A stretch of DNA of 64,000 bases, from contig NC_088312.1 in assembly GCF_910592395.1 (NCBI RefSeq), positions 16,935,292 through 16,999,291 on the forward strand, in the 5' to 3' direction. The position numbers and the translations under genes were made by a program. The notes beneath the pieces are model-generated. The model saw only the letters and a list, made by a program, of their open reading frames with translations. It did no database searches and had not been told where the DNA came from. Position 1 is the first letter of the stretch; each line of letters opens with the position of its first letter. The DNA comes from Lineus longissimus (lineage: Eukaryota; Nemertea; Pilidiophora; Heteronemertea; Lineidae). Below, in pieces: positions 1 through 18,000 of the stretch.

Positions 1-3000
1 TAATACGTAACCATATATACGCATAACGAAGATGAAAACAAATGTATATAATTCACTACATAAACAAATAAATGTGACGATAATGAGTGTAATTGTATCA
101 ATATATTACTGTACTTAATCAGTAATAATGAGGATACTAGGAATGATACTAGGAATCAATCATATCACAACATGCCTATCGATAAAACTCAAGGGTTGAC
201 GGAGTGAATGAAACCATATAGCTAAATATCACGACTAAGCGAAAGTATAATAGTCGTTTATAATACGTAACCATAACTACGGATACTAGGAATCAATCAA
301 ATCACAATATGCCTATCGATAAATCTCAAGGTTTGACGGAGGGAATGAAACCATATTGCTAAATATTACGACTAAGCGATAATAGGCGTTTATAATACGT
401 AACCATATATACGCATAACGAAGATGAAAACAAATGTATATAATTCACTACATAAACAAATAAATGTGACGATAATGAGTGTAACTGTGTCAATATATTA
501 CTGTACTAATCGGTAATAATGAGGATACTAGTAATGAGGATACAAGGAATCAATCAAATAACAATATGCCTATCGATAAAACTCAAGGTTCGACGGAGTG
601 AATGAAACCATATAGCTTAATATTACGACTAAGCGATAATAGGCGTTTATAATACGTAACCATATATACGCATAAAGAAGATGAAAACAAATGTATATAA
701 TTCACAACATAAACAAATAAATGTGACAATAATGAGTGTAATTGTATCAATATATTACTGTACTTAATCGGTAATAATGAGGATACTAGGAATGAGGATA
801 CAAGGAATCAATCAAATCACAATATCTCTATCGATAAATCTCAAGGTTTGACGGAGTGAATGAAACCATATAGCTAAATATTACGACTAAGCGAAAGTAT
901 AATAGACGTTTATAATACGTAACCATATATACGCATAACGAAGATGAAAACAAATGTATATAATTCACTACATAAAAGAAATAAATGTGACGATAATGAG
1001 TGTAATTGTATCAATATATTACTGTACTAATCGGTAATAATGAGGATACTAGGAATGATACTAGGAATCAATCATATCACAACATGCCTATCGATAAAAC
1101 TCAAGGGTTGACGGAGTGAATGAAACCATATAGCTAAATATCACGACTAAGCGAAAGTATAATAGTCGTTTATAATACGTAACCATAACTACGGATACTA
1201 GGAATCAATCAAATCACAATATGCCTATCGATAAAACTCAAGGTTCGACGGAGTGAATGAAACCATATAGCTAAATATTACAACTAAGCGATAATAGGCG
1301 TTTATAATACGTAACCATATATACGCATAACGAAGATGAAAACAAATAAATGTGACGATAATGAATGTAATTGTATCAATATTAATTACTGTACTAATCG
1401 GTAATAATGAGGATACTAGGAATGATACTAGGAATCAATCATATCACAACATGCCTATCGATAAAACTCAAGGGTTGACGGAGTGAATGAAACCATATAG
1501 CTAAATATCACGACTAAGCGAAAGTATAATAGTCGTTTATAATACGTAACCATAACTACGGATACTAGGAATCAATCAAATCTTAATATGCCTATTGATA
1601 AAACTCAAGGTTTGACGGAGTGAATGAAACCATATAGCTAAATATTACGACTAAGCGAAAGTATAATAGGCGTTTATAATACGTAACCATATATACGCAT
1701 AAAGAAGATGAAAACAAATGTATATAATTCACAACATAAACAAATAAATGTGACAATAATGAGTGTAATTGTATCAATATATTACTGTACTTAATCGGTA
1801 ATAATGAGGATACTAGGAATGAGGATACAAGGAATCAATCAAATCACAATATCTCTATCGATAAATCTCAAGGTTTGACGGAGTGAATGAAACTATATAG
1901 CTAAATATTACGACTAAGCGAAAGTATAATAGACGTTTATAATACGTAACCATATATACGCATAACGAAGATGAAAACAAATGTATATAATTCACTACAT
2001 AAAAGAAATAAATGTGACGATAATGAGTGTAATTGTATCAATATATTACTGTACTAATCGGTAATAATGAGGATACTAGGAATGATACTAGGAATCAATC
2101 ATATCACAACATGCCTATCGATAAAACTCAAGGGTTGACGGAGTGAATGAAACCATATAGCTAAATATCATGACTAAGCGAAAGTATAATAGTCGTTTAT
2201 AATACGTAACCATAACTACGGATACTAGGAATCAATCAAATCACAATATGCCTATCGATAAAACTCAAGGTTCGACGGAGTGAATGAAACCATATAGCTA
2301 AATATCATGACTAAGCGAAAGTATAATAGTCGTTTATAATACGTAACCATAACTACGGATACTAGGAATCAATCAAATCACAATATGCCTATCGATAAAT
2401 CTCAAGGTTTGACGGAGGGAATGAAACCATATTGCTAAATATTACGACTAAGCGATAATAGGCGTTTATAATACGTAACCATATATACGCATAACGAAGA
2501 TGAAAACAAATGTATATAATTCACTACATAAACAAATAAATGTGACGATAATGAGTGTAACTGTGTCAATATATTACTGTACTAATCGGTAATAATGAGG
2601 ATACTAGTAATGAGGATACAAGGAATCAATCAAATAACAATATGCCTATCGATAAAACTCAAGGTTCGACGGAGTGAATGAAACCATATAGCTAAATATT
2701 ACGACTAAGCGATAATAGGCGTTTATAATACGTAACCATATATACGCATAAAGAAGATGAAAACAAATGTATATAATTCACAACATAAACAAATAAATGT
2801 GACAATAATGAGTGTAATTGTATCAATATATTACTGTACTTAATCGGTAATAATGAGGATACTAGGAATGAGGATACAAGGAATCAATCAAATCACAATA
2901 TCTCTATCGATAAATCTCAAGGTTTGACGGAGTGAATGAAACTATATAGCTAAATATTACGACTAAGCGAAAGTATAATAGACGTTTATAATACGTAACC

Positions 3001-6000
3001 ATATATACGCATAACGAAGATGAAAACAAATGTATATAATTCACTACATAAAAGAAATAAATGTGACGATAATGAGTGTAATTGTATCAATATATTACTG
3101 TACTAATCGGTAATAATGAGGATACTAGGAATGATACTAGGAATCAATCATATCACAACATGCCTATCGATAAAACTCAAGGGTTGACGGAGTGAATGAA
3201 ACCATAAAGCTAAATATCACGACTAAGCGAAGTATAATAGTCGTTTATAATACGTACCATAACTACGGATACTAGGAATCAATCAAATCACAATATGCCT
3301 ATCGATAAAACTCAAGGTTCGACGGAGTGAATGAAACCATATAGCTAAATATTACAACTAAGCGATAATAGGCGTTTATAATACGTAACCATATATACGC
3401 ATAACGAAGATGAAAACAAATAAATGTGACGATAATGAATGTAATTGTATCAATATTAATTACTGTACTAATCGGTAATAATGAGGATACTAGGAATGAT
3501 ACTAGGAATCAATCATATCACAACATGCCTATCGATAAAACTCAAGGGTTGACGGAGTGAATGAAACCATATAGCTAAATATCACGACTAAGCGAAAGTA
3601 TAATAGTCGTTTATAATACGTAACCATAACTACGGATACTAGGAATCAATCAAATCTTAATATGCCTATTGATAAAACTCAAGGTTTGACGGAGTGAATG
3701 AAACCATATAGCTAAATATTACGACTAAGCGAAAGTATAATAGGCGTTTATAATACGTAACCATATATACGCATAAAGAAGATGAAAACAAATGTATATA
3801 ATTCACAACATAAACAAATAAATGTGACGATAATGAGTGTAATTGTATCAATATATTACTGTACTTAATCAGTAATAATGAGGATACTAGGAATGATACT
3901 AGGAATCAATCATATCACAACATGCCTATCGATAAAACTCAAGGGTTGACGGAGTGAATGAAACCATATAGCTAAATATCACGACTAAGCGAAAGTATAA
4001 TAGTCGTTTATAATACGTAACCATAACTACGGATACTAGGAATCAATCAAATCACAATATGCCTATCGATAAATCTCAAGGTTTGACGGAGGGAATGAAA
4101 CCATATTGCTAAATATTACGACTAAGCGATAATAGGCGTTTATAATACGTAACCATATATACGCATAACGAAGATGAAAACAAATGTATATAATTCACTA
4201 CATAAACAAATAAATGTGACGATAATGAGTGTAACTGTGTCAATATATTACTGTACTAATCGGTAATAATGAGGATACTAGTAATGAGGATACAAGGAAT
4301 CAATCAAATAACAATATGCCTATCGATAAAACTCAAGGTTCGACGGAGTGAATGAAACCATATAGCTTAATATTACGACTAAGCGATAATAGGCGTTTAT
4401 AATACTTAACCATATATACGCATAAAGAAGATGAAAACAAATGTATATAATTCACAACATAAACAAATAAATGTGACAATAATGAGTGTAATTGTATCAA
4501 TATATTACTGTACTTAATCGGTAATAATGAGGATACTAGGAATGAGGATACAAGGAATCAATCAAATCACAATATCTCTATCGATAAATCTCAAGGTTTG
4601 ACGGAGTGAATGAAACCATATAGCTAAATATTACGACTAAGCGAAAGTATAATAGACGTTTATAATACGTAACCATATATACGCATAACGAAGATGAAAA
4701 CAAATGTATATAATTCACTACATAAAAGAAATAAATGTGACGATAATGAGTGTAATTGTATCAATATATTACTGTACTAATCGGTAATAATGAGGATACT
4801 AGGAATGATACTAGGAATCAATCATATCACAACATGCCTATCGATAAAACTCAAGGTTTGATGGAGTGAATGAAACCAGTATAATAGGCGTTTATAATAC
4901 GTAACCATATATACGCATCAAGAATATGAAAACAAATGTATATAATTCACAACATAAGCAAATAAATGTGACGATAATGAGTGTAATTGTATCAATATTA
5001 ATTACTGTACTAATCGGTAATAATGAGGATACTAGGAATGATACAAGGAATCAATCAAATCACAATATGCCTATCGATAAATCTCAAGGTTTGACGGAGT
5101 GAATGAAACCATATAGCTAAATATTACGACTAAGCGATAATAGGCGTTTATAATACGTAACCATATATACGCATAACGAAGATGAAAACAAATGTATATA
5201 ATTCACTACATAAACAAATAAATGTGACGATAATGAGTGTAATTGTATCAATATATTACTGTACTTAATCAGTAATAATGAGGATACTAGGAATGATACT
5301 AGGAATCAATCATATCACAACATGCCTATCGATAAAACTCAAGGGTTGACGGAGTGAATGAAACCATATAGCTAAATATCACGACTAAGCGAAAGTATAA
5401 TAGTCGTTTATAATACGTAACCATAACTACGGATACTAGGAATCAATCAAATCACAATATGCCTATCGATAAATCTCAAGGTTTCACAGAGGGAATGAAA
5501 CCATATTGCTAAATATTACGACTAAGCGAAAGTATAATAGGCGTTTATAATACGTAACCATAAATACGGATAGAAGGGAATCAATCAAATCTTAATATGC
5601 CTATTGATAAAACTCAAGGTTTGACGGAGTGAATGAAACCATATAGCTAAATATTACGACTAAGTGAAAGTATAATAGGCGTTTATAATACGTAACCATA
5701 TATACGCATAAAGAAGATGAAAACAAATGTATATAATTCACAACATAAACAAATAAATGTGACAATAATGAGTGTAATTGTATCAATATATTACTGTACT
5801 TAATCGGTAATAATGAGGATACTAGGAATGAGGATACAAGGAATCAATCAAATCACAATATCTCTATCGATAAATCTCAAGGTTTGACAGAGTGAATGAA
5901 ACTATATAGCTAAATATTACGACTAAGCGAAAGTATAATAGACGTTTATAATACGTAACCATATATACGCATAACGAAGATGAAAACAAATGTATATAAT

Positions 6001-9000
6001 TCACTACATAAAAGAAATAAATGTGACGATAATGAGTGTAATTGTATCAATATATTACTGTACTAATCGGTAATAATGAGGATACTAGGAATGATACTAG
6101 GAATCAATCATATCACAACATGCCTATCGATAAAACTCAAGGGTTGACGGAGTGAATAAAACCATATAGCTAAATATCACGACTAAGCGAAAGTATAATA
6201 GTCGTTTATAATACGTAACCATAACTACGGATACTAAGAATCAATCAAATCACAATATGCCTATCGATAAATCTCAAGGTTTGACGGAGGGAATGAAACC
6301 ATATTGCTAAATATTACGACTAAGCGAAAGTATAATAGGCGTTTATAATACGTAACCATAAATACGGATAGAAGGGAATCAATCAAATCTTAATATGCCT
6401 ATTGATAAAACTCAAGGTTTGACGGAGTGAATGAAACCATATAGCTAAATATTAAGACTAAGCGAAAATATAATAGACGTTTATAATACGTAACCATATA
6501 TACGCATAACGAAGATGAAAACAAATGTATATAATTCACTACATAAAAGAAATAAATGTGACGATAATGAGTGTAATTGTATCAATATATTACTGTACTA
6601 ATCGGTAATAATGAGGATACTAGGAATGATACTAGGAATCAATCATATCACAACATGCCTATCGATAAAACTCAAGGGTTGACGGAGTGAATGAAACCAT
6701 ATAGCTAAATATTACAACTAAGCGATAATAGGCGTTTATAATACGTAACCATAACGAAGATGAAAACAAATGTATATAATTCACACCATAAACAAATAAA
6801 TGTGACGATAATGAATGTAATTGTATCAATATTAATTACTGTACTAATCGGTAATAATGAGGATACTAGGAATGATACAAGGAATCAATCAAATCACAAT
6901 ATGCCTATCGATAAATCTCAAGGTTTGACGGAGGGAATGAAACCATATAGCTAAATATTACGACTAAGCGAATAGTCGTTTATAATACGTAACCATACAT
7001 ACGGATACAAGGAATCAATGAAATCACAATATGCCTATCGATAAAACTCAAGGTTTGATGGTGTTAATGAAACCAGTATAATAGGCGTTTATAATACGTA
7101 ACCATATATACGCATAACGAAGATGAAAAGAAATGTATATAATTCACTACATAAGCAAATAAATGTGACGATAATGAGTGTAATTGTATCAATATTAATT
7201 ACTGTACTAATCGGTAATAATGAGGATACTAGGAATGATACAAGGAATCAATCAAATCACAATATGCCTATCGATAAATCTCAAGGTTTGACGGAGTGAA
7301 TGAAACCATATAGCTAAATATTACGACTAAGCGATAATAGGCGTTTATAATACGTAACCATATATACGCATAACGAAGATGAAAACAAATGTATATAATT
7401 CACTACATAAACAAATAAATGTGACGATAATGAGTGTAATTGTATCAATATATTACTGTACTTAATCAGTAATAATGAGGATACTAGGAATGATACTAGG
7501 AATCAATCATATCACAACATGCCTATCGATAAAACTCAAGGGTTGACGGAGTGAATGAAACCATATAGCTAAATATCACGACTAAGCGAAAGTATAATAG
7601 TCGTTTATAATACGTAACCATAACTACGGATACTAGGAATCAATCAAATCACAATATGCCTATCGATAAATCTCAAGGTTTGACGGAGGGAATGAAACCA
7701 TATTGCTAAATATTACGACTAAGCGATAATAGGCGTTTATAATACGTAACCATATATACGCATAACGAAGATGAAAACAAATGTATATAATTCACTACAT
7801 AAACAAATAAATGTGACGATAATGAGTGTAACTGTGTCAATATATTACTGTACTAATCGGTAATAATGAGGATACTAGTAATGAGGATACAAGGAATCAA
7901 TCAAATAACAATATGCCTATCGATAAAACTCAAGGTTCGACGGAGTGAATGAAACCATATAGCTTAATATTACGACTAAGCGATAATAGGCGTTTATAAT
8001 ACGTAACCATATATACGCATAAAGAAGATGAAAACAAATGTATATAATTCACAACATAAACAAATAAATGTGACAATAATGAGTGTAATTGTATCAATAT
8101 ATTACTGTACTTAATCGGTAATAATGAGGATACTAGGAATGAGGATACAAGGAATCAATCAAATCACAATATCTCTATCGATAAATCTCAAGGTTTGACG
8201 GAGTGAATGAAACCATATAGCTAAATATTACGACTAAGCGAAAGTATAATAGACGTTTATAATACGTAACCATATATACGCATAACGAAGATGAAAACAA
8301 ATGTATATAATTCACTACATAAAAGAAATAAATGTGACGATAATGAGTGTAATTGTATCAATATATTACTGTACTAATCGGTAATAATGAGGATACTAGG
8401 AATGATACTAGGAATCAATCATATCACAACATGCCTATCGATAAAACTCAAGGGTTGACGGAGTGAATGAAACCATATAGCTAAATATCACGACTAAGCG
8501 AAAGTATAATAGTCGTTTATAATACGTAACCATAACTACGGATACTAGGAATCAATCAAATCACAATATGCCTATCGATAAAACTCAAGGTTCGACGGAG
8601 TGAATGAAACCATATAGCTAAATATTACAACTAAGCGATAATAGGCGTTTATAATACGTAACCATATATACGCATAACGAAGATGAAAACAAATAAATGT
8701 GACGATAATGAATGTAATTGTATCAATATTAATTACTGTACTAATCGGTAATAATGAGGATACTAGGAATGATACTAGGAATCAATCAAATCACAATATG
8801 CCTATCGATAAATCTCAAGGTTTCACAGAGGGAATGAAACCATATTGCTAAATATTACGACTAAGCGAAAGTATAATAGGCGTTTATAATACGTAACCAT
8901 AAATACGGATAGAAGGGAATCAATCAAATCTTAATATGCCTATTGATAAAACTCAAGGTTTGACGGAGTGAATGAAACCATATAGCTAAATATTACGACT

Positions 9001-12000
9001 AAGTGAAAGTATAATAGGCGTTTATAATACGTAACCATATATACGCATAAAGAAGATGAAAACAAATGTATATAATTCACAACATAAACAAATAAATGTG
9101 ACAATAATGAGTGTAATTGTATCAATATATTACTGTACTTAATCGGTAATAATGAGGATACTAGGAATGAGGATACAAGGAATCAATCAAATCACAATAT
9201 CTCTATCGATAAATCTCAAGGTTTGACAGAGTGAATGAAACTATATAGCTAAATATTACGACTAAGCGAAAGTATAATAGACGTTTATAATACGTAACCA
9301 TATATACGCATAACGAAGATGAAAACAAATGTATATAATTCACTACATAAAAGAAATAAATGTGACGATAATGAGTGTAATTGTATCAATATATTACTGT
9401 ACTAATCGGTAATAATGAGGATACTAGGAATGATACTAGGAATCAATCATATCACAACATGCCTATCGATAAAACTCAAGGGTTGACGGAGTGAATAAAA
9501 CCATATAGCTAAATATCACGACTAAGCGAAAGTATAATAGTCGTTTATAATACGTAACCATAACTACGGATACTAGGAATCAATCAAATCACAATATGCC
9601 TATCGATAAATCTCAAGGTTTGACGGAGGGAATGAAACCATATTGCTAAATATTACGACTAAGCGAAAGTATAATAGGCGTTTATAATACGTAACCATAA
9701 ATACGGATAGAAGGGAATCAATCAAATCTTAATATGCCTATTGATAAAACTCAAGGTTTGACGGAGTGAATGAAACCATATAGCTAAATATTACGACTAA
9801 GCGAAAGTATAATAGGCGTTTATAATACGTAACCATATATACGCATAAAGAAGATGAAAACAAATGTATATAATTCACAACATAAACAAATAAATGTGAC
9901 AATAATGAGTGTAATTGTATCAATATATTACTGTACTTAATCGGTAATAATGAGGATACTAGGAATGAGGATACAAGGAATCAATCAAATCACAATATCT
10001 CTATCGATAAATCTCAAGGTTTGACGGAGTGAATGAAACCATATAGCTAAATATTAAGACTAAGCGAAAATATAATAGACGTTTATAATACGTAACCATA
10101 TATACGCATAACGAAGATGAAAACAAATGTATATAATTCACTACATAAAAGAAATAAATGTGACGATAATGAGTGTAATTGTATCAATATATTACTGTAC
10201 TAATCGGTAATAATGAGGATACTAGGAATGATACTAGGAATCAATCATATCACAACATGCCTATCGATAAAACTCAAGGGTTGACGGAGTGAATGAAACC
10301 ATATAGCTAAATATTACAACTAAGCGATAATAGGCGTTTATAATACGTAACCATAACGAAGATGAAAACAAATGTATATAATTCACTACATAAACAAATA
10401 AATGTGACGATAATGAATGTAATTGTATCAATATTAATTACTGTACTAATCGGTAATAATGAGGATACTAGGAATGATACAAGGAATCAATCAAATCACA
10501 ATATGCCTATCGATAAATCTCAAGGTTTGACGGAGGGAATGAAACCATATAGCTAAATATTACGACTAAGCGAATAGTCGTTTATAATACGTAACCATAC
10601 ATACGGATACAAGGAATCAATGAAATCACAATATGCCTATCGATAAAACTCAAGGTTTGATGGTGTTAATGAAACCAGTATAATAGGCGTTTATAATACG
10701 TAACCATATATACGCATAACGAAGATGAAAAGAAATGTATATAATTCACTACATAAGCAAATAAATGTGACGATAATGAGTGTAATTGTATCAATATTAA
10801 TTACTGTACTAATCGGTAATAATGAGGATACTAGGAATGATACAAGGAATCAATCAAATCACAATATGCCTATCGATAAATCTCAAGGTTTGACGGAGTG
10901 AATGAAACCATATAGCTAAATATTACGACTAAGCGATAATAGGCGTTTATAATACGTAACCATATATACGCATAACGAAGATGAAAACAAATGTATATAA
11001 TTCACTACATAAACAAATAAATGTGACGATAATGAGTGTAATTGTATCAATATATTACTGTACTTAATCAGTAATAATGAGGATACTAGGAATGATACTA
11101 GGAATCAATCATATCACAACATGCCTATCGATAAAACTCAAGGGTTGACGGAGTGAATGAAACCATATAGCTAAATATCACGACTAAGCGAAAGTATAAT
11201 AGTCGTTTATAATACGTAACCATAACTACGGATACTAGGAATCAATCAAATCACAATATGCCTATCGATAAATCTCAAGGTTTGACGGAGGGAATGAAAC
11301 CATATTGCTAAATATTACGACTAAGCGATAATAGGCGTTTATAATACGTAACCATATATACGCATAACGAAGATGAAAACAAATGTATATAATTCACTAC
11401 ATAAACAAATAAATGTGACGATAATGAGTGTAACTGTGTCAATATATTACTGTACTAATCGGTAATAATGAGGATACTAGTAATGAGGATACAAGGAATC
11501 AATCAAATAACAATATGCCTATCGATAAAACTCAAGGTTCGACGGAGTGAATGAAACCATATAGCTAAATATTACGACTAAGCGATAATAGGCGTTTATA
11601 ATACGTAACCATATATACGCATAAAGAAGATGAAAACAAATGTATATAATTCACAACATAAACAAATAAATGTGACAATAATGAGTGTAATTGTATCAAT
11701 ATATTACTGTACTTAATCGGTAATAATGAGGATACTAGGAATGAGGATACAAGGAATCAATCAAATCACAATATCTCTATCGATAAATCTCAAGGTTTGA
11801 CGGAGTGAATGAAACCATATAGCTAAATATTACGACTAAGCGAAAGTATAATAGACGTTTATAATACGTAACCATATATACGCATAACGAAGATGAAAAC
11901 AAATGTATATAATTCACTACATAAAAGAAATAAATGTGACGATATTGAGTGTAATTGTATCAATATATTACTGTACTAATCGGTAATAATGAGGATACTA

Positions 12001-15000
12001 GGAATAATACTAGGAATCAATCATATCACAACATGCCTATCGATAAAACTCAAGGGTTGACGGAGTGAATGAAACCATAAAGCTAAATATCACGACTAAG
12101 CGAAGTATAATAGTCGTTTATAATACGTACCATAACTACGGATACTAGGAATCAATCAAATCACAATATGCCTATCGATAAAACTCAAGGTTCGACGGAG
12201 TGAATGAAACCATATAGCTAAATATTACAACTAAGCGATAATAGGCGTTTATAAAACGTAACCATATATACGCATAACGAAGATGAAAACAAATAAATGT
12301 GACGATAATGAATGTAATTGTATCAATATTAATTACTGTACTAATCGGTAATAATGAGGATACTAGGAATGATACTAGGAATCAATCATATCACAACATG
12401 CCTATCGATAAAACTCAAGGGTTGACGGAGTGAATGAAACCATATAGCTAAATATCACGACTAAGCGAAAGTATAATAGTCGTTTATAATACGTAACCAT
12501 AACTACGGATACTAGGAATCAATCAAATCTTAATATGCCTATTGATAAAACTCAAGGTTTGACGGAGTGAATGAAACCATATAGCTAAATATTACGACTA
12601 AGCGAAAGTATAATAGGCGTTTATAATACGTAACCATATATACGCATAAAGAAGATGAAAACAAATGTATATAATTCACAACATAAACAAATAAATGTGA
12701 CAATAATGAGTGTAATTGTATCAATATATTACTGTACTTAATCGGTAATAATGAGGATACTAGGAATGAGGATACAAGGAATCAATCAAATCACAATATC
12801 TCTATCGATAAATCTCAAGGTTTGACGGAGTGAATGAAACTATATAGCTAAATATTACGACTAAGCGAAAGTATAATAGACGTTTATAATACGTAACCAT
12901 ATATACGCATAACGAAGATGAAAACAAATGTATATAATTCACTACATAAAAGAAATAAATGTGACGATAATGAGTGTAATTGTATCAATATATTACTGTA
13001 CTAATCGGTAATAATAAGGATACTAGGAATGATACTAGGAATCAATCATATCACAACATGCCTATCGATAAAACTCAAGGGTTGACGGAGTGAATGAAAC
13101 CATATAGCTAAATATCATGACTAAGCGAAAGTATAATAGTCGTTTATAATACGTAACCATAACTACGGATACTAGGAATCAATCAAATCACAATATGCCT
13201 ATCGATAAAACTCAAGGTTCGACGGAGTGAATGAAACCATATAGCTAAATATCATGACTAAGCGAAAGTATAATAGTCGTTTATAATACGTAACCATAAC
13301 TACGGATACTAGGAATCAATCAAATCACAATATGCCTATCGATAAATCTCAAGGTTTGACGGAGGGAATGAAACCATATTGCTAAATATTACGACTAAGC
13401 GATAATAGGCGTTTATAATACGTAACCATATATACGCATAACGAAGATGAAAACAAATGTATATAATTCACTACATAAACAAATAAATGTGACGATAATG
13501 AGTGTAACTGTGTCAATATATTACTGTACTAATCGGTAATAATGAGGATACTAGTAATGAGGATACAAGGAATCAATCAAATAACAATATGCCTATCGAT
13601 AAAACTCAAGGTTCGACGGAGTGAATGAAACCATATAGCTAAATATTACGACTAAGCGATAATAGGCGTTTATAATACGTAACCATATATACGCATAAAG
13701 AAGATGAAAACAAATGTATATAATTCACAACATAAACAAATAAATGTGACAATAATGAGTGTAATTGTATCAATATATTACTGTACTTAATCGGTAATAA
13801 TGAGGATACTAGGAATGAGGATACAAGGAATCAATCAAATCACAATATCTCTATCGATAAATCTCAAGGTTTGACGGAGTGAATGAAACTATATAGCTAA
13901 ATATTACGACTAAGCGAAAGTATAATAGACGTTTATAATACGTAACCATATATACGCATAACGAAGATGAAAACAAATGTATATAATTCACTACATAAAA
14001 GAAATAAATGTGACGATAATGAGTGTAATTGTATCAATATATTACTGTACTAATCGGTAATAATGAGGATACTAGGAATGATACTAGGAATCAATCATAT
14101 CACAACATGCCTATCGATAAAACTCAAGGGTTGACGGAGTGAATGAAACCATATAGCTAAATATCATGACTAAGCGAAAGTATAATAGTCGTTTATAATA
14201 CGTAACCATAACTACGGATACTAGGAATCAATCAAATCACAATATGCCTATCGATAAAACTCAAGGTTCGACGGAGTGAATGAAACCATATAGCTAAATA
14301 TCATGACTAAGCGAAAGTATAATAGTCGTTTATAATACGTAACCATAACTACGGATACTAGGAATCAATCAAATCACAATATGCCTATGGATAAATCTCA
14401 AGGTTTGACGGAGGGAATGAAACCATATTGCTAAATATTACGACTAAGCGATAATAGGCGTTTATAATACGTAACCATATATACGCATAACGAAGATGAA
14501 AACAAATGTATATAATTCACTACATAAACAAATAAATGTGACGATAATGAGTGTAACTGTGTCAATATATTACTGTACTAATCGGTAATAATGAGGATAC
14601 TAGTAATGAGGATACAAGGAATCAATCAAATAACAATATGCCTATCGATAAAACTCAAGGTTCGACGGAGTGAATGAAACCATATAGCTAAATATTACGA
14701 CTAAGCGATAATAGGCGTTTATAATACGTAACCATATATACGCATAAAGAAGATGAAAACAAATGTATATAATTCACAACATAAACAAATAAATGTGACA
14801 ATAATGAGTGTAATTGTATCAATATATTACTGTACTTAATCGGTAATAATGAGGATACTAGGAATGAGGATACAAGGAATCAATCAAATCACAATATCTC
14901 TATCGATAAATCTCAAGGTTTGACGGAGTGAATGAAACCATATAGCTAAATATTACGACTAAGCGAAAGTATAATAGACGTTTATAATACGTAACCATAT

Positions 15001-18000
15001 ATACGCATAACGAAGATGAAAACAAATGTATATAATTCACTACATAAAAGAAATAAATGTGACGATAATGAGTGTAATTGTATCAATATATTACTGTACT
15101 AATCGGTAATAATGAGGATACTAGGAATGATACTAGGAATCAATCATATCACAACATGCCTATCGATAAAACTCAAGGGTTGACGGAGTGAATGAAACCA
15201 TAAAGCTAAATATCACGACTAAGCGAAGTATAATAGTCGTTTATAATACGTACCATAACTACGGATACTAGGAATCAATCAAATCACAATATGCCTATCG
15301 ATAAAACTCAAGGTTCGACGGAGTGAATGAAACCATATAGCTAAATATTACAACTAAGCGATAATAGGCGTTTATAATACGTAACCATATATACGCATAA
15401 CGAAGATGAAAACAAATAAATGTGACGATAATGAATGTAATTGTATCAATATTAATTACTGTACTAATCGGTAATAATGAGGATACTAGGAATGATACTA
15501 GGAATCAATCATATCACAACATGCCTATCGATAAAACTCAAGGGTTGACGGAGTGAATGAAACCATATAGCTAAATATCACGACTAAGCGAAAGTATAAT
15601 AGTCGTTTATAATACGTAACCATAACTACGGATACTAGGAATCAATCAAATCTTAATATGCCTATTGATAAAACTCAAGGTTTGACGGAGTGAATGAAAC
15701 CATATAGCTAAATATTACGACTAAGCGAAAGTATAATAGGCGTTTATAATACGTAACCATATATACGCATAAAGAAGATGAAAACAAATGTATATAATTC
15801 ACAACATAAACAAATAAATGTGACAATAATGAGTGTAATTGTATCAATATATTACTGTACTTAATCGGTAATAATGAGGATACTAGGAATGAGGATACAA
15901 GGAATCAATCAAATCACAATATCTCTATCGATAAATCTCAAGGTTTGACGGAGTGAATGAAACTATATAGCTAAATATTACGACTAAGCGAAAGTATAAT
16001 AGACGTTTATAATACGTAACCATATATACGCATAACGAAGATGAAAACAAATGTATATAATTCACTACATAAAAGAAATAAATGTGACGATAATGAGTGT
16101 AATTGTATCAATATATTACTGTACTAATCGGTAATAATGAGGATACTAGGAATGATACTAGGAATCAATCATATCACAACATGCCTATCGATAAAACTCA
16201 AGGGTTGACGGAGTGAATGAAACCATATAGCTAAATATCATGACTAAGCGAAAGTATAATAGTCGTTTATAATACGTAACCATAACTACGGATACTAGGA
16301 ATCAATCAAATCACAATATGCCTATCGATAAAACTCAAGGTTCGACGGAGTGAATGAAACCATATAGCTAAATATTACAACTAAGCGATAATAGGCGTTT
16401 ATAATACGTAACCATATATACGCATAACGAAGATGAAAACAAATGTATATAATTCACTACATAAACAAATAAATGTGACGATAATGAATGTAATTGTATC
16501 AATATTAATTACTGTACTAATCGGTAATAATGAGGATACCAGGAATGGTACAAGGAATCAATCAAATCACAATATGCCTATCGATAAATCTCAAGGTTTG
16601 ACGGAGGGAATGAAACCATATAGCTAAATATTACGACTAAGCGAATAGTCGTTTATAATACGTAACCATACATACGGATACAAGGAATCAATGAAATCAC
16701 AATATGCCTATCGATAAAACTCAAGGTTTGATGGAGTGAATGAAACCAGTATAATAGGCGTTTATAATACGTAACCATATATACGCATCAAGAATATGAA
16801 AACAAATGTATATAATTCACAACATAAGCAAATAAATGTGACGATAATGAGTGTAATTGTATCAATATTAATTACTGTACTAATCGGTAATAATGAGGAT
16901 ACTAGGAATGATACAAGGAATCAATCAAATCACAATATGCCTATCGATAAATCTCAAGGTTTGACGGAGTGAATGAAACCATATAGCTAAATATTACGAC
17001 TAAGCGATAATAGGCGTTTATAATACGTAACCATATATACGCATAACGAAGATGAAAACAAATGTATATAATTCACTACATAAACAAATAAATGTGACGA
17101 TAATGAGTGTAACTGTGTCAATATATTACTGTACTAATCGGTAATAATGAGGATACTAGTAATGAGGATACAAGGAATCAATCAAATAACAATATGCCTA
17201 TCGATAAAACTCAAGGTTCGACGGAGTGAATGAAACCATATAGCTAAATATTACGACTAAGCGATAATAGGCGTTTATAATACGTAACCATATATACGCA
17301 TAAAGAAGATGAAAACAAATGTATATAATTCACAACATAAACAAATAAATGTGACGATAATGAGTGTAATTGTATCAATATATTACTGTACTTAATCAGT
17401 AATAATGAGGATACTAGGAATCAATCAAATAACAATATGCCTATCGATAAAACTCAAGGTTCGACGGAGTGAATGAAACCATATAGCTAAATATTACGAC
17501 TAAGCGATAATAGGCGTTTATAATACGTAACCATATATACGCATAAAGAAGATGAAAACAAATGTATATAATTCACAACATAAACAAATAAATGTGACGA
17601 TAATGAGTGTAATTGTATCAATATATTACTGTACTTAATCAGTAATAATGAGGATACTAGGAATGATACAAGGAATCAATGAAATCACAATATGCCTATC
17701 GATAAAACTCAAGGTTTGATGGAGTGAATGAAACCAGTATAATAGGCGTTTATAATACGTAACCATATATACGCATCAAGAATATGAAAACAAATGTATA
17801 TAATTCACAACATAAGCAAATAAATGTGACGATAATGAGTGTAATTGTATCAATATTAATTACTGTACTAATCGGTAATAATGAGGATACTAGGAATGAT
17901 ACAAGGAATCAATCAAATCACAATATGCCTATCGATAAATCTCAAGGTTTGACGGAGTGAATGAAACCATATAGCTAAATATTACGACTAAGCGATAATA